From NCBI GenBank assembly GCA_026389415.1, contig JAPLHX010000275.1, positions 1-9,022 of the forward strand: a DNA stretch of 9,022 nucleotides, read 5' to 3'. Source of the stretch: Coprothermobacterota bacterium. Its GTDB lineage: Bacteria > Caldisericota > JANLFM01. The stretch's first letter is position 1; the number at the start of each line of letters is the position of its first letter. Position numbers and translations under genes: made by a program. Below, piece after piece: positions 1 through 5,542 of this stretch. The notes below the pieces were generated by a model, which was given only the letters and a program-made list of their open reading frames with translations, was not told where the DNA came from and did not search any database.

Positions 1-2189
1 TTTTTGCTCCGGGTGGGTCGGGCAGGGTCCTTCTTCTTGCTCGCGCCGTCTTCTTTTGGCTTGGATTGCGTTTTTGCACGTTTGACCCGTTTGGAGCTGG
101 GTGGATACGTGTTTTCGAATTCGAACGTCACTTTGCCATCCTTCAGCACCAGGATGGCTCGGAAGGGTTTGCCTGCCTTGGATCGGAATCCAGCCAGGGG
201 ACCAATTCGACCCTCCCGAATCAAGGTCTCTGCTTCCCGCCGGCTGATGGTTCGTCCGGCAACCCGTTTCCAAATCGCGAACTTGCAGCCTTTTTCCCGC
301 CAATTTGCGCAGGAAAATGCTTGACGAAATTCCTTGATATCGCCTTCACAAAGCGGGCAGGGTGCAAGAACAGCGTAAACCGCTTCCCGCATGGTTGCTG
401 TGTTTTCGGTGGTTTTCACCTTCTCAACCACAGAGCGAGCCAGTTGCTCGATCTCGGTCATGAAGGTCTCGGCGGATAACTTGCCTTGTTCAATCAATAC
501 CAGGTCTTGTTCCCAATTTCCCGTCAGCTCCGGAGAAATGAGCTCGGGGATCGGAATCGCGGCGATGGACTTGATCAGTTCCATTCCTTTTGGTGTCGGT
601 CGCAATGATTTGCCATCACGCTCCAAATACTCCACTTCGATCAAGCGTTCGATGATGGCCGCTCTAGTGGCCGCTGTTCCCAAACCGCGATCCTTCATGG
701 CTTGCTTCAACGCCTCATCTTCCAGCAATTTTCCCGCTCCTTCCATCGCCGAAAGAAGGGTAGCATCGTTGTAACGGGGTGGCGGTTGCGTTTCTTTTTC
801 CAACACGGTAGTGGAGAGGGTCAGTATTCTTTCTCCTAAAGATAGATCCGGCAGCAACTCCTCTTTGCTCGGTCGGTCGTATACCTTCAACCAACCAATC
901 TCCAACAACTTTTTCCCTTCGGTACGGAAGGTTTCCTGCTCTACCTCGGTGACCAAACGGGTATTCTCCCAGCGAGCGGCCGAGTAGAAAGCGGACAGGA
1001 AACGACGAACCACCAAATCATAGACCCGCAGCTCGTCTGCAGCGAGCTTGGCCGGACCGGACCGGGTAGGTGTGGGGATGATGGCGTGATGATCCGTCAC
1101 TTTGTTGTTATCGATGATCCGGGGTCCCAGCGGAAGTTTTGGTAGCGCCAAGACTTCCTGCACAAACGGATCCCATTCTCCGCCAGCCAGTGACCGGAGA
1201 ATCTGGGGCAATGTGGCAATCATGTCTGAACTGAGAAACTGGCTATCCGTGCGCGGGTAGGTGATCAGCTTGTGTTCTTCGTACAAGCTCTGTGCCAGAT
1301 CCAGAGTTCTCCGGGCGGAGTAGCCATGGCGACGGTTCATCTCCCGCTGCAGTTCGGCCAGGTCGAAGAGTAACGGAGGCAACTGTCGGCTTTCCTTCTT
1401 TTCCAACGAAGCGATGATGCCGGGCTTTCCCTCTACCTTTTTTTGGATTTCCTCAGCGGTTGATCGAGTGGAGAAACGCTCCGCCCCCTTCGTGAACCAC
1501 TGTCCGCGGTACTCACCCACGGTGGATTGGAAGACGGCAAAAAGCTCAAAGTATGTTTCGACTATAAAACATTGAATTTCCTGTTCCCGCTGGACCAGGA
1601 TCGCCAGGGTGGGCGTTTGCACTCGACCAATGGAGAGAAGGATGCCGAAACGACGGGTGAAGGCCCGAGTAGCGTTGATCCCCACCAGCCAGTCGCTTTC
1701 TGATCGGCATTTCGCCGCGCTGGCTAGCTTTTCCAATTCCTGACCCGGCCGTAAGTGACGGAATCCTTCCTGAATCGCGGTTTCGGTCATGGAAGAAAGC
1801 CAAAGTCGGCGGATCGGCAGTTTTGATCCCGCTTTCTCGTAGATATAACGAAAGATCAATTCGCCTTCACGCCCGGCGTCACAGGCATTAATCACTTCCC
1901 CTACTTCCTTGCTTTTCAACAGGGCACCGATGAACTTAAAGCGTGAATTTGTCTTAGGCAGCACCTTTAGCTGAAACTGCTCTGGAATAATGGGCAGACG
2001 TTCCAGCAGCCACATTTTGTACTTTTTATCGTAATCTTCCGGCTCGGCCAATGTCACCAGATGGCCAACGGCCCAGGTGACAATGATTTCGTCGCTTTCA
2101 AAGCTGTCCTTGTCCTGGCGGAAACCTCCCAGGCATTTGGCGATATCCCTGGCGACGCTCGGTTTTTCGGTAATGATTAATTGTTTCAT
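1..2189 (-). CDS. topB: DNA topoisomerase III (type IA), 3' end beyond window
   Basis: Type IA topoisomerase: it cuts one DNA strand through a tyrosine link and passes another strand, resolving precatenanes and recombination intermediates in the cytoplasm. The frame is open for 729 codons with no stop before the left edge. The start MKQLIITEKPSVA carries the TOPRIM glutamate (E8), and the TOPRIM acidic motif CDAGREGE begins at C103 (D104). The nucleophilic tyrosine is Y311 in ITYPRTDS. A CxxC-x12-C-x7-C zinc ribbon starts at C611, followed by a topoisomerase C-terminal repeat (Toprim_Crpt type) at about 645-690 and a Lys/Arg-rich tail from about 700. B. subtilis TopB is close to this length, so little is likely missing. 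The ATG at 2189 is the first start after an in-frame TAG 8 codons upstream. It fits the family N-terminus but has no Shine-Dalgarno. The assignment to topoisomerase III rather than I rests on the N-terminus and the DAGREGE form. Confidence 0.95.
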   Translation of the reverse strand, partial: MKQLIITEKPSVARDIAKCLGGFRQDKDSFESDEIIVTWAVGHLVTLAEPEDYDKKYKMWLLERLPIIPEQFQLKVLPKTNSRFKFIGALLKSKEVGEVINACDAGREGELIFRYIYEKAGSKLPIRRLWLSSMTETAIQEGFRHLRPGQELEKLASAAKCRSESDWLVGINATRAFTRRFGILLSIGRVQTPTLAILVQREQEIQCFIVETYFELFAVFQSTVGEYRGQWFTKGAERFSTRSTAEEIQKKVEGKPGIIASLEKKESRQLPPLLFDLAELQREMNRRHGYSARRTLDLAQSLYEEHKLITYPRTDSQFLSSDMIATLPQILRSLAGGEWDPFVQEVLALPKLPLGPRIIDNNKVTDHHAIIPTPTRSGPAKLAADELRVYDLVVRRFLSAFYSAARWENTRLVTEVEQETFRTEGKKLLEIGWLKVYDRPSKEELLPDLSLGERILTLSTTVLEKETQPPPRYNDATLLSAMEGAGKLLEDEALKQAMKDRGLGTAATRAAIIERLIEVEYLERDGKSLRPTPKGMELIKSIAAIPIPELISPELTGNWEQDLVLIEQGKLSAETFMTEIEQLARSVVEKVKTTENTATMREAVYAVLAPCPLCEGDIKEFRQAFSCANWREKGCKFAIWKRVAGRTISRREAETLIREGRIGPLAGFRSKAGKPFRAILVLKDGKVTFEFENTYPPSSKRVKRAKTQSKPKEDGASKKKDPARPTRSK

Positions 2190-2200
2190 GTTGGTAACTG

Positions 2201-2215
2201 TTGCATTCTATGCAA
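2201..2215. repeat. Perfect 6-bp-arm palindrome over topB -10
   Basis: TTGCAT-TCT-ATGCAA is a perfect inverted repeat with a three-base spacer. It covers the proposed topB -10 hexamer and lies 12-26 bases upstream of the start codon. The position suits an operator for a small dimeric repressor. It could also be chance, since arms of this length are not rare. Confidence 0.4.
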
Positions 2216-2233
2216 GCTCGATTGTTCGCACAA
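2203..2233 (-). promoter_or_regulatory. Putative sigma-A-like promoter of topB
   Basis: On the minus strand, TTGTGC (2233-2228) and TAGAAT (2210-2205) are separated by exactly 17 bases. The -10 matches consensus at 5 of 6 positions and the -35 at 3 of 6. Transcription would start near 2198, leaving a leader of only about 10 bases before the topB ATG, which agrees with the missing ribosome binding site. This is seen by eye; no start site has been mapped. Confidence 0.5.
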
Positions 2234-2243
2234 GTAGTCGAGA

Positions 2244-2272
2244 TTGCCAGGCGAGATCCGATTTAGTACGAT
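2244..2272 (+). promoter_or_regulatory. Putative sigma-A-like promoter of the ytxH-type gene
   Basis: TTGCCA (2244-2249) and TACGAT (2267-2272) are separated by 17 bases, matching consensus at 5 of 6 and 4 of 6 positions. The predicted start near 2279 leaves a leader of about 30 bases containing AAGGAGGT at 2293-2300. No convincing sigma-B (GTTTAA...GGGTAT) pattern was seen, although related ytxH genes can be stress-controlled in Bacillus. Confidence 0.45.
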
Positions 2273-2308
2273 TGACCAAAGGAATTCGCTCGAAGGAGGT
2301 TTTACGAC

Positions 2309-2569
2309 ATGTCGAATAGTGGCATCGGAGAGTTTTTTGCCGGGATTTTTGTCGGCAGCATCATTGGTGCAGGTGTTGCCCTGCTATTGGCACCAAAGTC
2401 TGGTGCCGAAACTCGGGAATACCTCAAGGAGAAGTTGCTGGAGCTGAAGGAAAAACTTCCCGAACAGATCAAAGAGGAAGCCAAGCATCTGAAAGAAGAA
2501 GCCAAGGAGCTGATGCACAAGGGCAAGACGCTCTTGGAGGAGAAGAAGACAGAGCTCAAAGAGGGTTAA
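2309..2569 (+). CDS. YtxH domain-containing small membrane protein
   Basis: An 86-residue protein with one hydrophobic, glycine-rich segment at about 5-28 (FFAGIFVGSIIGAGVALLL), the family hallmark LAPKSGAETR directly after it, and a highly charged Lys/Glu tail from about residue 38 to the end with repeated KEEAK-type units. The tail is predicted as a long amphipathic helix or coiled coil. The hallmark and layout match the YtxH family, general-stress-associated envelope proteins of Bacilli whose molecular function is unknown. The protein is probably anchored with its charged tail in the cytoplasm. The start is fixed by a near-perfect AAGGAGGT at 2293-2300, 8 bases before the ATG. It is transcribed alone, divergent from topB, and ends just before a strong terminator. 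The last codons and stop lie within a tandem duplication. Confidence 0.9.
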   Translation: MSNSGIGEFFAGIFVGSIIGAGVALLLAPKSGAETREYLKEKLLELKEKLPEQIKEEAKHLKEEAKELMHKGKTLLEEKKTELKEG

Positions 2570-2600
2570 GCTGCCAGAGCTCAAAGAAGGTTAAGCTGCA
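2551..2600 (+). repeat. 25-bp tandem direct duplication at ytxH 3' end
   Basis: Positions 2551-2575 and 2576-2600 are adjacent copies identical at 23 of 25 positions. The differences are G versus A at the 13th base and C versus A at the last. Each copy holds AGAGCTCAAAGA and GGTTAAGCTGC. Copy one encodes the final residues ELKEG and the stop of the ytxH-type gene; copy two is noncoding. It looks like a slippage or recombination duplication. Confidence 0.9.
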
Positions 2601-2613
2601 GACTGCGGCATCC

Positions 2614-2644
2614 AAAACAGGCGGGGGTGATCCCTGCCTGTTTT
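2614..2644. terminator. Rho-independent terminator, probably bidirectional
   Basis: AAAACAGGC pairs perfectly with GCCTGTTTT, and the stem extends inward by one G-T and three G-C pairs to give about 13 pairs around a 5-base loop. T-runs lie at both ends, formed by the A/T part of the stem itself. It is placed between the convergent ytxH-type and papain-fold genes and can serve both. The TAA of the minus-strand gene (2645-2643) lies inside the terminator. Confidence 0.9.
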
Positions 2645-3266
2645 ATTGAAAAATGACTAGACGTGAACCGGGCGAGTGGGGAAACGAAGGATGGTAAATG
2701 TGAAAGGTGCTGCCTGGTTGGGCAAATTCTGTCAGAAACACTCCACTAGGTTCTCGATGGAAACCTTCCCAATTGTGCAGAATATAACCATCCCAATAGA
2801 TGCCCCAGTGAGCCAAACCGCGATACACGGAATTGTCCAGCTTGATCAGGTCGCCATTGCGGAAGAATGAAACTTCGGTGGATTGTAAAAGCACTGTTCG
2901 CAAGTCCAAATCTGCCCTGACAAACGCTACCTGCAGGAACTGGAAGCATTCTTCTTTTTGATAGGTACTGACGATGGCCTGATCCCCGTTAGGCTGATCT
3001 TGAATCGTATGGAATACCGTTCGCAGCGATTGTAACAAAACTGAATCCTCGATCCTGTCCCGGATGCCGGAAGGATCGGCAGTGGCGGGAACGCGTCTCT
3101 CTATCAGCGCGATACTAGGATTGCTGTCATTTCCGCTAGCGGCAGCCATCATTTTTATCGAAGCCGCCATGACATCAGTCTGGGAACCAAAGATCAACGG
3201 CAATACGATCAGAATCACCAGTCCAATGCCGCGGGTCCTATCCCAAAAATACATGGCGCCAAGCAT
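2643..3266 (-). CDS. Secreted or anchored NlpC/P60- or LRAT-like protein (putative)
   Basis: A 207-residue protein. Basic residues at 10 and 12 followed by a hydrophobic run at about 13-27 indicate a signal peptide or membrane anchor; there is no lipobox. Residues 100-195 resemble the papain-like NlpC/P60 fold. ECFQFLQVAF around C107 mimics the CSGFVQYVF catalytic segment, NGDLIKL (137-143) mimics PGDLVFF, and HWGIYWDGYILH (153-164) mimics HVGIYIGNGxxIH. That gives C107, H153 and H164 as a plausible triad, and C107 is the only cysteine. The following SGVFLTEFAQPGS also recalls LRAT/H-rev107 proteins, but the usual downstream NCEHF cysteine is absent. If active it would be an envelope peptidase, amidase or acyltransferase; the substrate is unknown. 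The ATG at 3266 lies inside the proposed -10 element, so the ATG at 3254 (203 residues) may be the true start. Neither has a Shine-Dalgarno. The gene appears monocistronic. The fold call is by eye. Confidence 0.6.
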   Translation of the reverse strand: MLGAMYFWDRTRGIGLVILIVLPLIFGSQTDVMAASIKMMAAASGNDSNPSIALIERRVPATADPSGIRDRIEDSVLLQSLRTVFHTIQDQPNGDQAIVSTYQKEECFQFLQVAFVRADLDLRTVLLQSTEVSFFRNGDLIKLDNSVYRGLAHWGIYWDGYILHNWEGFHREPSGVFLTEFAQPGSTFHIYHPSFPHSPGSRLVIFQ

Positions 3267-3291
3267 AGACTGATTGGGTAGGATTTGTCAA
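3262..3291 (-). promoter_or_regulatory. Putative promoter of the papain-fold gene
   Basis: On the minus strand a perfect TTGACA (3291-3286) is followed after 18 bases by TATGCT (3267-3262), a 4-of-6 match to TATAAT. The predicted start falls next to the ATG at 3254, which would make the message leaderless and favours that start over 3266. The -35 overlaps the -35 of the opposite promoter. Confidence 0.45.
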
Positions 3292-3314
3292 ACTGGAACA
3301 GCTCTCTCTACAAT
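3285..3314 (+). promoter_or_regulatory. Putative promoter of the molybdenum hydroxylase operon
   Basis: TTGTCA (3285-3290) and TACAAT (3309-3314), each 5 of 6 to consensus, are 18 bases apart. The expected start is at about 3321, giving a leader of about 29 bases that contains GGAGG at 3337-3341 before the ATG at 3350. Bases 3286-3290 also serve as -35 of the divergent promoter on the other strand. Confidence 0.5.
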
Positions 3315-3349
3315 GCAGGCATGAACCCCAAAGGCTGGAGGCTTGGAGT

Positions 3350-5542
3350 ATGGAACTAAGAATCGTCGGCCAATCATTACCCCGAACGGATGCAACTGAC
3401 AAAGTAAGCGGTCGCACGATCTATTCCGGAGATCTTATATTCCCGGAGATGCTGCATGCCAAAGTCCTTTTTTCCGCCCATCCCCATGCTCGTCTCCTAT
3501 CGATCGATACCTCGATCGCCAAGCAATCTCCCGGCGTTGTGGCTGTGCTTACAGCAGCCGATGTTCCGTGCAACGAGTTTGGCATTTATCATTTCGATCA
3601 AAGGGTGCTGGCCCAGGACAAGGTGCGTTCCGTAGGCGACCCCGTCGCGCTGGTGATTGCAGAGACGGAAGACCAAGCCCAGCGGGCGCAAGACCAAATC
3701 ACGGTTGATTATGAAATCCTCCCGGCGGTGTTTGACCCCGTCATCGCTCTGATGGAGGGGGCCCCTCTCGTGCACGAGGAAACGGGAAGCAATCTGCTCA
3801 AGTCTTTCCAGATCAGACTTGGCAACCTTAAGGAAGGATTCGCACAGTGCGACCTGATCGTAGAAGAGACGTTCCACACGCCTTTCAACGAGCACGCTTT
3901 CCTGCAACCGGAGGCCGGTGTTGGCCTGATCGACGACCAGGGAAGGGTCACGGTGTACGTGGGGGCGCAATGGATCTTCGACGACGTGCGGCAGATTGCG
4001 CATACGCTGCAACTGCCAAAAGAGAGGGTGCGAGAAGTGCTGATGCCTACGGGCGGCGCATTCGGTGGTCGGGAGGACATCTCCCTGCAGTGCCTGTTAG
4101 CTTTGGCTACTTATGCAACCCGCCGTCCTGTCAAAATGATCTATACGCGGGAGGAGTCCATTCGTGGGCACGGGAAGAGACACCCCTTTGCAATGCGGGG
4201 GAAGATCGGTGTCACGCGGGAGGGCAAGATCCATGCCATGGAAGTGGATCTGATCTCTGATGCCGGCGCTTATGCCTCGACCTCAATCGTCGTGTTAGAA
4301 AATGCCCTCTCCTATGCCGGCGGCCCCTACGACGTGCCCAACGTCTCCCTCTCCGGCCGCACCGCATACACCAACAATCTGCCCACGATGGCCATGCGCG
4401 GGTTCGGTTCCGCCCAGGTACCGATGCTCTACGAAGCCCTGATCGACGAAGCGGCCCGAAGGCTGGAAATGGATCCGATCACTTTCCGCATGAAAAATCT
4501 GTTGCAGGAAGGCTCCATCCTGCCTACAGGCAATGTGATCCCCCCGGGAGTCGGCATCAGGGAAACTCTGCGTCAAGCCGCTGCCGCCTGTGGATGGCAG
4601 GAGGAAAAAGGTCGTTGGATCCCATCCGAACGTCCTGCACCGCCTGTCGGCAAACTGTTTGGTCGGGGTGTTGCCACAGTTTATAAAAATGTCGGATATA
4701 GTTTCGGTTTCGACGACCAATCCGAAGTCTGGTTGGAAGCCGACGTCTTGCCCAGCGGGGAGGTCAAATCCTTGCAGGTGAAGGTAGGGGTTACCGATAG
4801 CGGTCAGGGATTGCAAAGCACTCTGATTCAAATTGCGGCGGAAGCGAGCGGGACCTTGCCGGAACGCGTCGTTTTTGTTCCTCCCGATACGGCGTCTACA
4901 CCGGATGGTGGCTCCAATTCCGCTTCCCGCCAAACCTATGTCACGGGCAAAGCCATTCTGCAGGCCGGTCGAATACTGCGACAAAAGATCGAGAGCGGTG
5001 AGCGAGGACCGGTGTCGGCTCAGTACCATTACTACACGCAGCCCGTTCGCCCTACGACCCCCTATGGTTCGAACGGTCAATGCATACCGCACCACAGTTA
5101 TGGATATGTCACCAATATTGTCGATCTGTTACTAAATCCCGCTACAGGCGAAGTGGAAATCCAACGAGTAATCTCGGCGCAGGACGTGGGCAAAGCGATC
5201 AACCCGCAAATCGTACTCGGCCAATTGAGTGGCGGTGTGGTAATGGGACAAGGGTTCGCCTTGCTTGAAGATTTTGTGCTGGACCAAGGACGGGTCAAAA
5301 CACCCTCCCTTTCCACCTACATCATCCCGACCGTGAAAGACATTCCTGCCCATCTTTTCCCGATCTTGATCGAATCGATTCCGGAACCGGAAGGCCCTTT
5401 TGGCGCCAAGGGCTTGGGGGAGATGACCATGATCGGGGTAGCTCCGGCGATCCTGAACGCCATCCGCGATGCGATTGGTATCCGTCTCCACGCAATACCG
5501 GCTACCCCAGAGTCGATTCGCCAAGCGTTGCGGAGATCCTGA
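3350..5542 (+). CDS. Xanthine dehydrogenase/aldehyde oxidase family molybdopterin-binding subunit (first copy)
   Basis: A 730-residue large subunit of a molybdenum hydroxylase, which uses water to hydroxylate a heterocycle or aldehyde at a Mo-pterin centre in the cytoplasm. The N-terminal domain (about 1-140, starting VGQSLPRTDATDKVSG) is the family's 'hammerhead'. Cofactor-binding motifs follow: GGAFGGRE 235-242, AMRGFG 348-353, DSGQGLQ 483-489 and GSNSASRQ 521-528. The C-terminal GAKGLGE (685-691) carries the catalytic base E691. No 2Fe-2S or FAD domain is fused. Between the SASRQT motif and the VDLLLN strand it is roughly 35-40 residues shorter than its downstream neighbour, replaced by a short Pro/Tyr/His-rich stretch (about 550-585). 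GGAGG lies 8 bases before the ATG. The TGA overlaps the next ATG, so the two are co-translated. The substrate cannot be told; xanthine (PucD-like) is only one option. Confidence 0.92.
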   Translation: MELRIVGQSLPRTDATDKVSGRTIYSGDLIFPEMLHAKVLFSAHPHARLLSIDTSIAKQSPGVVAVLTAADVPCNEFGIYHFDQRVLAQDKVRSVGDPVALVIAETEDQAQRAQDQITVDYEILPAVFDPVIALMEGAPLVHEETGSNLLKSFQIRLGNLKEGFAQCDLIVEETFHTPFNEHAFLQPEAGVGLIDDQGRVTVYVGAQWIFDDVRQIAHTLQLPKERVREVLMPTGGAFGGREDISLQCLLALATYATRRPVKMIYTREESIRGHGKRHPFAMRGKIGVTREGKIHAMEVDLISDAGAYASTSIVVLENALSYAGGPYDVPNVSLSGRTAYTNNLPTMAMRGFGSAQVPMLYEALIDEAARRLEMDPITFRMKNLLQEGSILPTGNVIPPGVGIRETLRQAAAACGWQEEKGRWIPSERPAPPVGKLFGRGVATVYKNVGYSFGFDDQSEVWLEADVLPSGEVKSLQVKVGVTDSGQGLQSTLIQIAAEASGTLPERVVFVPPDTASTPDGGSNSASRQTYVTGKAILQAGRILRQKIESGERGPVSAQYHYYTQPVRPTTPYGSNGQCIPHHSYGYVTNIVDLLLNPATGEVEIQRVISAQDVGKAINPQIVLGQLSGGVVMGQGFALLEDFVLDQGRVKTPSLSTYIIPTVKDIPAHLFPILIESIPEPEGPFGAKGLGEMTMIGVAPAILNAIRDAIGIRLHAIPATPESIRQALRRS

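Noticed and set aside
66..774. Overlapping plus-strand frames of 106-137 codons near the left edge
   Set aside because: They lie antisense to the zinc ribbon and core of topB, which has intact family motifs throughout.
2217..2242. CTCGA...TCGAG inverted repeat between topB and the ytxH-type gene
   Set aside because: Only five-base arms with a 16-base gap; too weak to separate from chance.
2302..2559. An 85-codon minus-strand frame rich in Ser/Leu opposite the ytxH-type gene
   Set aside because: Low-complexity reflection of the Lys/Glu-rich tail; the plus-strand gene has a perfect ribosome binding site and a family motif.
4295..5095. A 266-codon open frame on the minus strand inside the first molybdenum gene
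   Set aside because: It is antisense to well-conserved coding motifs, has no recognisable domain or ribosome binding site, and reads as a composition shadow of the GC-rich gene.
3350..5542. Frameshifted or decaying first molybdenum subunit because of its short linker
   Set aside because: The frame is uninterrupted and conserved motifs, including the catalytic glutamate, continue on both sides of the short segment.
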